Shown: positions 34,318 through 43,411 of the stretch, piece by piece
How positions within the stretch are numbered: position 1 is the stretch's first letter
Layout of the letters: each line of letters opens with the position of its first letter
Assembly: GCF_900299525.1 (NCBI RefSeq)
Contig: NZ_OMKA01000024.1
Coordinates: 1 to 64,000, forward strand
Length of the DNA: 64,000 nt
Direction: 5' to 3'
DNA from: Aquimarina sp. Aq78
Lineage (GTDB): Bacteria > Bacteroidota > Bacteroidia > Flavobacteriales > Flavobacteriaceae
Made by a program: the position numbers and the translations under genes
The notes under the pieces: model-generated
What the model saw: the letters and a program-made list of their open reading frames with translations, nothing else
Database searches by the model: none
Told to the model about the DNA's origin: nothing

Positions 34318-35994
34318 TTATCCTTTTGGCTTCTGGTGTCTTGGTGTTTTTTTCTTTCTGGCTTTAGTACCAACACGAGACATTGCATTTCTAAAACCAA
34401 TATAATCTGTGGCCATATCTTGAGGCATAAATCTTCTTTGTGCCGGATCTAACCAATAAGCTCTATCTTTCCAAGAACCACCTTTGTATACACGTACTTC
34501 ATCATCAACGATAGTAGTTCTCTTACTAGATTCATCATATCTTCTGTCCATTTGTGTGCTATCTTCTGCATCAGGACCTACATAGTGAATAGGTGCGTTA
34601 TACATTCTTCTGTTAGGAGTGGCTTGATCCTGAAATCCTTCATAGTATCTAGAAGAACTTTTATCACCATCTCTATAGTTTCTGTTGTCACTATCGGTAA
34701 AATTAGTTCTCATGTATGTTTCGTTTTCATCAATAGGAACTTGTAAAATTCCGCCAGGTAATACTCGAGCTATAATTTTTCCATTACTAAGTGTATCATA
34801 TACTATAGAATCTGTCATAACAATTTTTACAGTTCCATCAGGGTTGATAGCGTTTTTGGTATATACGTTCCCTCTATAGTAGTTGAAGTCATTATATTCA
34901 TCATCTACAATAGGTCTATATACATCAGCTACCCATTCTGCAACATTTCCTGCCATATCATATAAACCATAATCGTTAGGGTTGTAAGATTTTACAGGAG
35001 CAGTAATATCTGCACCATCATCACTCCATCCAGCGATTCCACCATAGTCACCATCACCTTGTTTAAAGTTAGCTAATTGATCTCCACGAGTTCTTCTTTT
35101 TCCAGAACGTGTGTATTTTCCAGTCCATGGGTATTTTTTTCTACCTCTATAGATGTTGTAACTTCTAATTTCTACTAAACCTAAAGCAGCATATTCCCAT
35201 TCAGCTTCGGTCGGAAGTCTGTACTTGGGTAAAAGTAATCCGTCTTTACGTTGTATATATAGACCAGTAGAGTCATTTGTTTTTGCGTATTTTTCTGATG
35301 CTCTACCACCTCTGATGGCTTCATCATTACCTCCATAAGTTTGAGTAGGAGCGTTTAAGTATGTGTCTGTGTCAAAAGTACTTTCTGCAGAAACATCTTC
35401 AAAAGGAGCATTCTTTTTAATTACATCTTCTTCTTCAAGAATTCTTTCATTAACGCGATTAGTCCTCCAATTACTGAATTCTATTGCTTGAATCCAATTT
35501 ACCCCTACAACAGGATAATTAGCATACGCAGGGTGACGTAAGTAATTATTGGTCATCATTTCATTAAAACCAAGTCGATTTCTCCATACTAAAGTATCAG
35601 GAAGAGCTCCATAATATATGTTTCTATATTTTGGTTCTGTAGGAGGATATACTCCTTTTAACCAATCAAGGTATTCCAAATACATCACGTTAGTAACTTC
35701 GGTTTCATCCATATAAAAGGATTGAACGTGTTGTTGAGTTGGAGTGTTGTTCCAGTCGTGCATTACATCATCTTGTACACGTCCCATAGTAAATGTACCT
35801 CCTTCAATAAATACTAAACCAGGACCAGTCTCTTGCTCTTTGTAATTTGTCTGTACCTGAAATCCACCATCTTTGGAATTGTATTTCCAACCTGTGGCTC
35901 TAGAACTGCTCCCATAATCGTTCTTAGAACAACTAAACAGTAAAACACTAATGGAAAGTGCCATTAGCGACTTAAAAATAAACGCGTTTTTCAT
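34318..35994 (-). CDS. gldJ: Gliding motility / type IX secretion lipoprotein GldJ
   Basis: 558 residues. The lipobox SVLLFSC is followed by SKNDYGSSSR. The body is an FGE-sulfatase-like domain (FVFIEGGTFTMG-type start, LVFIEGGTFTMGRVQDD at about 60-76; ETEVTNVMYLEYLDW; YRLPTEAEWEYAAL; YDMAGNVAEWVADVYRP; RVYKGGSWKDRAYWLDP). Length and layout match GldJ of Flavobacterium, about 561 residues. It is needed for gliding and for stability of other Gld proteins in that organism. The neighbours murF and porV support the assignment. Confidence 0.95.
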   Translation of the reverse strand: MKNAFIFKSLMALSISVLLFSCSKNDYGSSSRATGWKYNSKDGGFQVQTNYKEQETGPGLVFIEGGTFTMGRVQDDVMHDWNNTPTQQHVQSFYMDETEVTNVMYLEYLDWLKGVYPPTEPKYRNIYYGALPDTLVWRNRLGFNEMMTNNYLRHPAYANYPVVGVNWIQAIEFSNWRTNRVNERILEEEDVIKKNAPFEDVSAESTFDTDTYLNAPTQTYGGNDEAIRGGRASEKYAKTNDSTGLYIQRKDGLLLPKYRLPTEAEWEYAALGLVEIRSYNIYRGRKKYPWTGKYTRSGKRRTRGDQLANFKQGDGDYGGIAGWSDDGADITAPVKSYNPNDYGLYDMAGNVAEWVADVYRPIVDDEYNDFNYYRGNVYTKNAINPDGTVKIVMTDSIVYDTLSNGKIIARVLPGGILQVPIDENETYMRTNFTDSDNRNYRDGDKSSSRYYEGFQDQATPNRRMYNAPIHYVGPDAEDSTQMDRRYDESSKRTTIVDDEVRVYKGGSWKDRAYWLDPAQRRFMPQDMATDYIGFRNAMSRVGTKARKKKTPRHQKPKG

Positions 35995-36509
35995 AATCTT
36001 AAGTTCGTTTAAGTAGAAATTAGGGCTTGCAATATAAATAATAAACGTTAAAATTACCCTAATTTTTTCAAAATATTATCAATTCACATTTTTTTATGAA
36101 TTTATAACGACTCTGGTTTAACGCAATATTCATGAGTTTATTATTTGTGATGTAATAAAAACAAGAAATTTAAAATATTAAAAAAAACATTGCGCTTATT
36201 TTTTTTGGAAAAAACATAATTCTTAACAAAACGTTAAATAATGTAATTATTTAACATTATTTTCACTTCTTGTGGTAGGCAAACTTATAAAGAGATAAAA
36301 TTGCCAATCATTTGAAATTTAAAAGATTACATGGGGATTGAAAGCGTATATTTGAGATGTTTTAATAAAAATTAATCACGGAAACTAAAATGAAATATAA
36401 GATATCCTTAAAATCAGCGTTTATAAACCATCAACTTAAAAAAATTAAGAACTCACTATTCTTACTAACTAAATAACTATATATTTGTCAAACTCAATTT
36501 TTAAAGGAT
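35995..36509. other. 515-bp gldJ-porV intergenic region lacking porU
   Basis: Very AT-rich divergent spacer. It holds a perfect 10-bp inverted repeat GTTAAATAAT-GTA-ATTATTTAAC (36233-36255), a TATATTTG -7 box at 36347-36354 oriented toward porV, and a 28-codon frame at 36390-36476. I see no part of a C25-type PorU sortase, which sits at this place in Flavobacterium johnsoniae as I recall. Confidence 0.6.
36390..36476 (+). CDS. Possible 28-residue small ORF upstream of porV
   Basis: ATG at 36390, preceded by CACGGAAACTAAA, opens a short basic peptide (MKYKISLKSAFINHQLKKIK, then a hydrophobic end) that stops 33 bp before porV. It lies downstream of the -7 box at 36347, so it would be on the porV transcript. 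No homology recognised; chance cannot be excluded. Confidence 0.25.
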   Translation: MKYKISLKSAFINHQLKKIKNSLFLLTK

Positions 36510-37679
36510 ATGAAAAGATTATTAACCCTTAGCCTATTGTGTGTTACAGTTTTCACTTTTAAAACTCAGGCTCAGGAACAAAACAGAGCAATAACAACTG
36601 CTACTCCCTTTTTATTAATAGCTGCAGATGCAAGAGCGGCTGGTTTAGCAGACCAAGGGGTTGCTACTTCTCCAGATGCATTTTCACAACAATGGAATCC
36701 AGCTAAATATGCATTCATAAAAAATAAGCAAGGGGTTGGGGTTAACTATACTCCTTATTTAAGTAATCTGGTTAATGACATATTCTTGGGGAATGTAAAT
36801 TATTATAACCGTATTAATGAACGAAGTGCTGTAGCAGCAAGTTTTAGATATTTTAGCTTAGGGGATATAGAATTTAGACAAGGGCCTAATGATGAGCCTA
36901 ATGTTCAAAAGCCAAATGAATTAACTCTTGATGTCTCATATGCATTAAAACTTAGTGATAGGTTCTCTATGGCTGTAGCAGGGCGTTATTTGCGTTCAGA
37001 TCTTAGATTACAAGGCCTGGGAGCAGATGCTAGTGCAGCAGGAAGTTTTGGTGTAGATATCGCCGGTTTTTATAGAAGTGATGAAATTGCTTTTAATTCT
37101 TTTAATGGTAGATGGAGAGCGGGAGCAACGATTTCTAATATAGGACCAAAAATAAAATATGATGATGCAGGTCAAGAAAACTTTATACCAACTAATTTTA
37201 GATTAGGAGCTGCATTTGATTTTATCCTTAATGAAGATAACCGAATTACTCCTTCAATAGAGTTTAGTAAATTGCTTGTACCTACTCCTTTAAATCCGGA
37301 TACTAATGGTGATGGTGATATTACTGCAGAGGAACAGCAAGCTGCAAACGATGAGTATAATGATAAAAGTGCATTTGGATCTATCTTTTCTTCTTGGGGA
37401 GATGCGCCAGATGGATTTAGTGAAGAATTAAAAGAAATTACTTGGTCATTAGGAGCAGAATATATGTATCGTGATGTATTTGCGTTTAGAGCAGGATACT
37501 TTAATGAATCTGAAGAAAAAGGAGCACGTAAATTCTTATCACTGGGTGCTGGTTTTAGATATAATATCGTAAACTTAGATATATCATATTTATTTTCTAC
37601 TTCTTCTGTTAGAAGTCCACTTGAAGGAACATTACGTTTTGGTCTTTCCTTTAATTTTGGAGACGAATATTACGACTAG
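36510..37679 (+). CDS. porV: Type IX secretion outer-membrane protein PorV (LptO)
   Basis: 389 residues with a signal peptide ending at TQAQ (about 21). The mature start has the conserved PorV pattern ITTATPFLLIAADARAAGLADQGVATSPDAFSQQWNPAKYAF, and the protein continues as an amphipathic beta-barrel ending in FGLSFNFGDEYYD. In known systems PorV shuttles cargo to the PorU sortase and is required for secretion of CTD-tagged proteins. The usual partner gene porU is missing next to it here. Confidence 0.94.
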   Translation: MKRLLTLSLLCVTVFTFKTQAQEQNRAITTATPFLLIAADARAAGLADQGVATSPDAFSQQWNPAKYAFIKNKQGVGVNYTPYLSNLVNDIFLGNVNYYNRINERSAVAASFRYFSLGDIEFRQGPNDEPNVQKPNELTLDVSYALKLSDRFSMAVAGRYLRSDLRLQGLGADASAAGSFGVDIAGFYRSDEIAFNSFNGRWRAGATISNIGPKIKYDDAGQENFIPTNFRLGAAFDFILNEDNRITPSIEFSKLLVPTPLNPDTNGDGDITAEEQQAANDEYNDKSAFGSIFSSWGDAPDGFSEELKEITWSLGAEYMYRDVFAFRAGYFNESEEKGARKFLSLGAGFRYNIVNLDISYLFSTSSVRSPLEGTLRFGLSFNFGDEYYD

Positions 37680-37700
37680 AAAATATTGTATAATAATATA

Positions 37701-37736
37701 AAAAAGTATCGAGCCGAAGGGTTTGATACTTTTTTT
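37701..37736 (+). terminator. Terminator after porV
   Basis: AAAAAGTATC pairs with GATACTTTTT over a 14-nt loop and continues as a T run. Strong intrinsic terminator. Confidence 0.88.
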
Positions 37737-37875
37737 GTTTATAGTACATTGTGATACTTTTATTTGTAGTTAAAACTGAAGGAATACGATGTGCACTCTC
37801 CGGTATTTAAAAGAAAGCTGTATGAGTATTAATAATACGATATGAAGAGGTGTTAGAAAATAATATAATATACAC

Positions 37876-38358
37876 ATGAAAGAAATAGAGATAAAATCTG
37901 TCTTACAGGTATATGATTCATTTGATGAATTGCCAGAAGATATTCAGAGGTTGATGCAACAATCGATTGCAATTAGAGATAAGGCATATGCCCCTTATTC
38001 TGAGTTTTTGGTGGGTGCAGCACTTTTATTAGAGAATGGAGAGGTGGTTTTAGGAAATAACCAGGAAAATGCTTGTTATCCATCAGGATTGTGTGCAGAA
38101 CGTACAGCTATATACTATGCTGGGGCTAATTTTCCAGAAGTTCCTATTGTTACCATGGCGCTTTCTGCCAAATCTTTAAAATATCAATTACTAACTCCAA
38201 CACCTCCTTGCGGTGCCTGTAGACAAGCAATAGCAGAATATGAGGTGAAACAAAATATGCCAATAGCTATTTATTTTATGGGAGAAACAGGAAAAGTGGT
38301 TAAGTCATCTTCTTTATCTAATATATTGCCGCTTATTTTTGATAATTCATATTTATAA
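37876..38358 (+). CDS. cdd: Cytidine deaminase
   Basis: Zinc-dependent deamination of cytidine and deoxycytidine in pyrimidine salvage. 160 residues. The catalytic centre is CAERTAIY (His replaced by Cys, as in homotetrameric CDAs, with the proton-shuttle Glu), and PPCGACRQAI supplies two zinc cysteines. YSEFLVGAALL and NACYPSGLCAE are typical substrate-binding segments. Its position between porV and pdhA is one I recall from other Flavobacteriaceae. Confidence 0.94.
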   Translation: MKEIEIKSVLQVYDSFDELPEDIQRLMQQSIAIRDKAYAPYSEFLVGAALLLENGEVVLGNNQENACYPSGLCAERTAIYYAGANFPEVPIVTMALSAKSLKYQLLTPTPPCGACRQAIAEYEVKQNMPIAIYFMGETGKVVKSSSLSNILPLIFDNSYL

Positions 38359-38508
38359 CGTTTTCGTTGATTTTATCAGCAAACTCCTTTCCCTTTAATT
38401 TCGAATATGTTATTTTTGTTTTTCGTTCTCTTAAAAAATAAGAGAAAAAAATAAATAATGGCTAGTTTTGTAGCTAGTTTTTTTAGACATACACATCAGT
38501 ACAACTAA

Positions 38509-39510
38509 ATGAAAAAGATAACCAAAGATGTTTACCTAAATTGGTACGAAGAAATGCTTTTCTGGAGAAAATTCGAGGATAAGTTAGCTCAAGTTTATAT
38601 TCAGCAAAAAGTAAGAGGTTTTTTACACTTATACAATGGTCAGGAAGCAATTTTGGCGGGAGCTTTACATGCTATGGATCTTACCAAAGATAAAATGATT
38701 ACAGCATACCGTAATCATGTTCAGCCAATTGGTATGGGCGTTGATCCAAAACGAGTAATGGCAGAGTTGTATGGTAAAGCTACTGGTACTTCTCAAGGTT
38801 TAGGAGGATCGATGCATATTTTCTCAAAAGAGCATCGATTTTATGGAGGACACGGGATTGTTGGAGGACAAATACCTTTGGGAGCAGGTTTGGCATTTGC
38901 AGATAAATATCATAAAAGAGATGCAGTAACGCTTACGTTTTTTGGTGATGGAGCTGCTCGGCAAGGATCATTACATGAAACTTTTAACCTGGCAATGCTA
39001 TGGAAATTACCTGTAGTGTTTTGTGTAGAGAATAATGGGTATGCTATGGGAACATCTGTAGAAAGAACAGCAAATCATACAGATATTTGGAAATTAGGAC
39101 AGGGATATGAAATGCCTTCTGGTCCGGTAGATGCAATGAATCCTATAAAGGTAGCAGAGGCTATGGATGAGGCTATTACTAGAGCAAGAACAGGTGGTGG
39201 ACCAACATTTTTGGAACTGAAAACATACCGATATAGAGGTCATTCTATGAGTGATGCTCAAAAATACCGTACAAAAGAAGAAGTAGCAGAATATCAAAAA
39301 ATAGATCCAATAACTCAGATTTTGGATATTATAAAAGAGAAAAAGCATGCTACAGATGAAGAAATTGCAATAATAGACAAACGAGTAAAGGATAGAGTTG
39401 CAGAATGTCAAAAATTTGCTGAAGAATCACCATTCCCTGAGAAGAATGTGATGTATGATGTTGTATACGAACAGGATAATTATCCATTTTTATCACACAA
39501 ACCACAATAA
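38509..39510 (+). CDS. pdhA: Pyruvate dehydrogenase E1 component, alpha subunit
   Basis: TPP-dependent decarboxylation of pyruvate. 333 residues. HLYNGQEA, the MHIFSK-x-HGIVGGQIPLGAGLAFA region, the TPP motif GDGAARQGSLHETFNLAMLWKLPVVFCVENN and the regulatory-loop-type RYRGHSMSDAQKYR are clear. The E2 gene follows after 3 bp. The E1-beta gene is not adjacent. A TATTTTTG -7 element lies at 38411-38418. Confidence 0.94.
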   Translation: MKKITKDVYLNWYEEMLFWRKFEDKLAQVYIQQKVRGFLHLYNGQEAILAGALHAMDLTKDKMITAYRNHVQPIGMGVDPKRVMAELYGKATGTSQGLGGSMHIFSKEHRFYGGHGIVGGQIPLGAGLAFADKYHKRDAVTLTFFGDGAARQGSLHETFNLAMLWKLPVVFCVENNGYAMGTSVERTANHTDIWKLGQGYEMPSGPVDAMNPIKVAEAMDEAITRARTGGGPTFLELKTYRYRGHSMSDAQKYRTKEEVAEYQKIDPITQILDIIKEKKHATDEEIAIIDKRVKDRVAECQKFAEESPFPEKNVMYDVVYEQDNYPFLSHKPQ

Positions 39511-39513
39511 ATT

Positions 39514-41127
39514 ATGGCTACAGTAATTAATATGCCGCGATTGAGCGACACCATGGAAGAAGGAGTGGTTGCGAAGTGGCTTGTTAAAAAAGGAGATAAA
39601 ATTAGTGAAGGAGATATCCTTGCTGAAATAGAAACAGATAAAGCGACAATGGAGTTTGAGTCTTTCTATGAAGGAACATTGCTTCATGTAGGGATTGAAG
39701 AAGGAGAGACAGCTCCAGTAGATCAATTGCTTGCTATTATCGGAGAAGAAAATGAAGATATTTCTGATTTATTAAACGGAAATACTACACCAAATACAGA
39801 ACCGGTAAAAGAAGAAAAAGTAGAAGAACCTGCTCCCGCTTCTAATCAAGTGACTACAATTCCTGATGGCGTAGAGATTATTACTATGCCTCGTCTTAGT
39901 GATACAATGGAAGAAGGAACCGTAGCTACCTGGTTGAAAAAAGTAGGAGATACTGTTGAAGAAGGAGATATCCTTGCCGAAATAGAGACAGATAAAGCTA
40001 CTATGGAGTTTGAGTCATTCTATAACGGGACTTTATTGCATATTGGTATAGAAGAAGGGCAAACTGCTCCGGTGGATGTTTTACTGGCGATAATTGGCCC
40101 TGCAGGAACGGATGTGTCCGGACTTAAAGATGGTGTTCCAGCAACAGCTACTGTAACAAAAGACACTGCGCCTGCAAAAGAAGAAAAAATAGAAACAACA
40201 GTTGCAAATTCAGGAGGAAATGGTTCATCAGGAGGACGAATATTTGCTTCTCCGTTGGCAAAGAAGATTGCAGCTGATAAAGGAATTGACCTTTCTTTAG
40301 TAAAAGGAACAGGTGAAAACGGACGTGTTGTTAAGAAAGATGTAGAATCATTTACACCTTCTTCAGCAGCTGATATTAGTACTTCGCAACCAGCTAAAGA
40401 AACAACTTCTGCTCCTGTAGCACAAACGTTTACTCCAGCAGGAGAAGAAAGTTTCGAAGAAGTGAAAAATTCACAAATGCGTAAAGCTATTGCTAAGAGT
40501 CTTTCGGCTTCTAAATTTAACGCACCACATTACTATCTTACTATCGAGGTAAACATGGAGAATGCAATGGCCTCACGTAAGAAGATTAATGAATTGCCAG
40601 ATATCAAAGTATCTTTTAATGATATGGTGGTTAAGGCATGTGCAATGGCACTTCGTAAACACCCACAGGTTAATACACAGTGGACAGACGTAGCAACTAG
40701 ATATGCTAAACATATTAGTGTTGGGGTCGCTGTAGCGGTACCAGATGGATTGGTAGTTCCTGTTTTGCCTTTTACAGATCATATGTCTCTTACTCAAATA
40801 GGATCGAAGGTTAAGGATTTGGCAGGTAGAGCCCGTAATAAAAAATTAACTCCGCAAGAAATGAACGGTAGTACATTTACGGTATCCAATCTTGGTATGT
40901 TTGGAATTCAGGAATTTACCTCTATTATTAACCAACCTAATTCATCTATACTTTCAGTTGGTGCTATTGTAGAAAAACCAGTTGTTAAAGATGGTCAAAT
41001 TGTAGTTGGTAATACAATGAAAGTGACCTTAGCTTGTGACCACAGAACTGTAGATGGAGCAACAGGAGCTCAGTTTTTACAAACATTAAAACAGTATCTT
41101 GAAAATCCGGTTACTATGCTTGCGTAG
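39514..41127 (+). CDS. pdhC: Pyruvate dehydrogenase E2, dihydrolipoamide acetyltransferase
   Basis: 537 residues. Two lipoyl domains carry ETDKATMEFESF with the lipoylated lysines at 43 and 161. A peripheral subunit-binding domain (about 240-280, IFASPLAKKIAADKGIDL) follows an Ala/Pro-rich linker. The catalytic acyltransferase domain starts near 310 and ends with CDHRTVDGATGAQFL, which contains the active-site His and Asp. It is probably cotranscribed with pdhA and separated from the next gene by a terminator. Confidence 0.95.
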   Translation: MATVINMPRLSDTMEEGVVAKWLVKKGDKISEGDILAEIETDKATMEFESFYEGTLLHVGIEEGETAPVDQLLAIIGEENEDISDLLNGNTTPNTEPVKEEKVEEPAPASNQVTTIPDGVEIITMPRLSDTMEEGTVATWLKKVGDTVEEGDILAEIETDKATMEFESFYNGTLLHIGIEEGQTAPVDVLLAIIGPAGTDVSGLKDGVPATATVTKDTAPAKEEKIETTVANSGGNGSSGGRIFASPLAKKIAADKGIDLSLVKGTGENGRVVKKDVESFTPSSAADISTSQPAKETTSAPVAQTFTPAGEESFEEVKNSQMRKAIAKSLSASKFNAPHYYLTIEVNMENAMASRKKINELPDIKVSFNDMVVKACAMALRKHPQVNTQWTDVATRYAKHISVGVAVAVPDGLVVPVLPFTDHMSLTQIGSKVKDLAGRARNKKLTPQEMNGSTFTVSNLGMFGIQEFTSIINQPNSSILSVGAIVEKPVVKDGQIVVGNTMKVTLACDHRTVDGATGAQFLQTLKQYLENPVTMLA

Positions 41128-41154
41128 ATAACCACCATTATAATATTCATATTC

Positions 41155-41184
41155 AATCCTGCTTCTAATGAAGCGGGATTTTTT
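41155..41184 (+). terminator. Terminator after pdhA-pdhC
   Basis: AATCCTGCTTC pairs with GAAGCGGGATT (one G-T pair) over a 4-nt loop, then a T run. Confidence 0.88.
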
Positions 41185-41207
41185 ATCTTTATCCAAAACA
41201 TATTTTT

Positions 41208-42179
41208 ATGACAAAGAACATATTGATCATCCTGATTTCGGTTTTATTTATCAATTGCAAACAAGGAACAATTGCCCAGCCACAAGCTAAGACAACAGAA
41301 AATACTTCTGTAGAAAAGACTAAAGTTTCTGATGTTAAGAATATTGTGGATTTTTTAGCTAGTGATGAGTTAGAAGGAAGAGATACTGGAAGTGAAGGTC
41401 TAGAAAAAGCCGCAAAATTTATTGAAGAAGAGTTTAAAAAAAATAAAATAGCACCTTATTTTGAAACCTATAGAGACGCTTTTGATGCAAAAGGAACAGC
41501 AACATATAATGTTGTTGGATTTCTTAAAGGTACAGATGATGAACTATCAAAAGAATTTATCATATTAGGAGCACATTTTGATCATATAGGTAAAGGAAAA
41601 GAAGTTAATGGAGATGTAATTGCTAATGGCGCTAATGATAATGCAGCAGGAAGCAGTGCGGTAATTTCTCTGTCTAAACAATTTGCTCAATTAAAAAATA
41701 ATAAACGTAGTATTCTTTTTGTGTTGTTTGGAGCAGAAGAAAGAGGGTTACTAGGATCGGCACATCTCGCAGAAGTATTAAAAGAAAAGAATATTAATGT
41801 GTATGCCATGGTTAATTTTGAAATGATAGGAGTGCCATTAAATGATAAACCCTATAAAGCCTATATTACTGGGTATGAAATATCTAATATGGCTCAAAAA
41901 ATGAACGAATATGCAGGTTCGGAGCTGATAGGATATTTACCAAAAGCCAAAGAATTTCAACTGTTTAGAAGAAGTGATAATTATCCATTTTATGAACAAT
42001 TTAAAGTTCCTTGCCAGACTATTTCTACTTTTGATTTTACAAATTATGACTATTACCATCATGTAGATGATGAAGCATCCGAAATGAATTTTGAATTTAT
42101 GGCAGAACTCATTAACAGTTGTGTTCCTGTACTTACAAAGATGGCAAATACATCGGATAAAGAAATTAAGTTAAATTAA
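41208..42179 (+). CDS. M28-family zinc peptidase, lipoprotein
   Basis: 323 residues. The lipobox VLFINC (Cys17) precedes a short linker. The co-catalytic zinc ligands of M28 aminopeptidases are visible: GAHFDHIG, NGANDNAAGSSA, the general base in GAEERGLLGS, and NFEMIG, with a late His in YHHVDDEASE. It is expected at the cell envelope, digesting peptides. It has its own transcription unit after the pdhC terminator. Confidence 0.9.
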   Translation: MTKNILIILISVLFINCKQGTIAQPQAKTTENTSVEKTKVSDVKNIVDFLASDELEGRDTGSEGLEKAAKFIEEEFKKNKIAPYFETYRDAFDAKGTATYNVVGFLKGTDDELSKEFIILGAHFDHIGKGKEVNGDVIANGANDNAAGSSAVISLSKQFAQLKNNKRSILFVLFGAEERGLLGSAHLAEVLKEKNINVYAMVNFEMIGVPLNDKPYKAYITGYEISNMAQKMNEYAGSELIGYLPKAKEFQLFRRSDNYPFYEQFKVPCQTISTFDFTNYDYYHHVDDEASEMNFEFMAELINSCVPVLTKMANTSDKEIKLN

Positions 42180-42246
42180 TAAAAAGAGACTGTCTGAAAA
42201 GTCAAAAAAACATATGATTTTTTATAGGGCTTAATTTTACAGAAGA

Positions 42247-42927
42247 ATGAAAAATATTATCATAACAGGTGCAAGTAGAGGGATAGGGTATGAAATGGCA
42301 AAGCTATTTGCCGATGAAGGTCATCAGGTTTTGGCATTATCAAGAAATGAAAAACCTATCGATGCCCTACAACATAAAAATATACATACATTTTCTTTTG
42401 ATATCTGTAGTCCGAAGGATCTTAAAAAGATGAGTAGCTACATCTCTTCTTCTTGGAAACAAGTAGATGTCTTGATCAATAACGCTGGTAAATTATTAAA
42501 TAAACCTTTTAGCGAAATTTCTACTCAGGATTTTGAAGAGGTATATAAAGTAAATGTTTTTGGAGTAGCCGAAATTACGCGTTTGACTTTACCATATATG
42601 AAATCAGGAAGCCATGTGGTTACTGTAAGTAGTATGGGAGGTATACAGGGAAGTATGAAGTTTCCAGGATTAGCAGCGTATAGTTCTAGTAAAGGCGCGG
42701 TAATTACCTTAAGCGAGTTATTGGCAGAAGAATATAAAGAAAGTGGTATTGCTTTTAATGTTCTTGCTCTTGGAGCTGTGCAAACCGAAATGCTGGAAGA
42801 AGCATTCCCGGGATATCAAGCGCCTTTAACAGCTGTAGAAATGGCAAAATATATAAAAGAATTTTCCTTAAACGGAAATAGATTCTATAATGGAAAAGCT
42901 CTTCAGGTGTCAAGTAGTACACCATAA
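42247..42927 (+). CDS. Short-chain dehydrogenase/reductase
   Basis: 226-residue SDR. TGASRGIGYEMAKLFADEG (8-26) is the cofactor loop, INNAGKLLNKPF the NNAG motif, and VSSMGG with AAYSSSKGAV gives Ser, Tyr and Lys of the active site. It is shorter at the C-terminus than many SDRs. Substrate unknown; it follows the peptidase by 67 bp. Confidence 0.9.
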   Translation: MKNIIITGASRGIGYEMAKLFADEGHQVLALSRNEKPIDALQHKNIHTFSFDICSPKDLKKMSSYISSSWKQVDVLINNAGKLLNKPFSEISTQDFEEVYKVNVFGVAEITRLTLPYMKSGSHVVTVSSMGGIQGSMKFPGLAAYSSSKGAVITLSELLAEEYKESGIAFNVLALGAVQTEMLEEAFPGYQAPLTAVEMAKYIKEFSLNGNRFYNGKALQVSSSTP

Positions 42928-42936
42928 CCTAGTAAA

Positions 42937-42970
42937 GTCTCACAGGTTTTTAAAATCTGTGAGACCTATT
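42937..42970 (+). terminator. Terminator after the SDR gene
   Basis: GTCTCACAG pairs with CTGTGAGAC over an 11-nt loop, followed by CTATTTTATT. Confidence 0.7.
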
Positions 42971-43411
42971 TTATTATGTAACAACAATCATTTAGAAGTA
43001 TATTTGAAACCACTTCTATAAAGTGTCAAAGGAATTTCATGTTCCTTTATTAATTGTTTTATTTCAATCCCGATTTCAAAAGTTTTAATATAAGCTACAA
43101 CATCCGAACACTATAGTATTTACTGCTTAGAACAATAACTTGATTTTTTTTAATAAAAACACATAATGGTTATTCATTAAGTTGGTAATGGATAACCATT
43201 ATACGCTTTGATGGATGTACACATTATGAGTAAGGTATTCTTTTTTAGAAAAGGGGATATTTCCCCCTTTTTGCTTAAAGGAAAAGGAATACATTTACAT
43301 ATACTATTAAGAGTTTTAAAGGCGCCAAAAATGATTAATAGTATCCTAACCAAAACTATAGGCGAACTCCGAAAAGCCTTAAATAGAGTAGGAATCTTAA
43401 AACCATAAAAA
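42971..43411 (+). promoter_or_regulatory. Long hairpin-rich leader before the crystallin-like lipoprotein
   Basis: A TATATTTG -7 box lies at 42999-43006. After it come three potential hairpins: AAAGGAA/TTCCTTT near 43029-43049, ATAATGGTTAT/ATAACCATTAT at 43163-43202 with an 18-nt loop, and AAAAGGGG/CCCCTTTT at 43249-43271. If the promoter is real, the 5' leader would be about 400 nt. Confidence 0.35.
43211..43408 (+). CDS. Doubtful 65-residue ORF upstream of the lipoprotein gene
   Basis: A frame from ATG 43211 stops 3 bp before the lipoprotein ATG. It runs through the AAAAGGGG/CCCCTTTT hairpin and has a basic C-terminal half (APKMINSILTKTIGELRKAL). The spacing suggests coupling, but composition is not convincing and no family is recognised. 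Confidence 0.25.
   Translation: MDVHIMSKVFFFRKGDISPFLLKGKGIHLHILLRVLKAPKMINSILTKTIGELRKALNRVGILKP

Noticed and set aside
38426..38446. TTCTCTTA/TAAGAGAA hairpin before pdhA
   Set aside because: It is followed by A rather than T on the plus strand, so it is not a terminator for cdd, and it overlaps the likely pdhA leader.
42186..42210. GACTGTCTGAAAAGTC-like stretch after the M28 peptidase gene
   Set aside because: It recalls motifs seen at some insertion-sequence ends, but no matching second end, target duplication or transposase is present.
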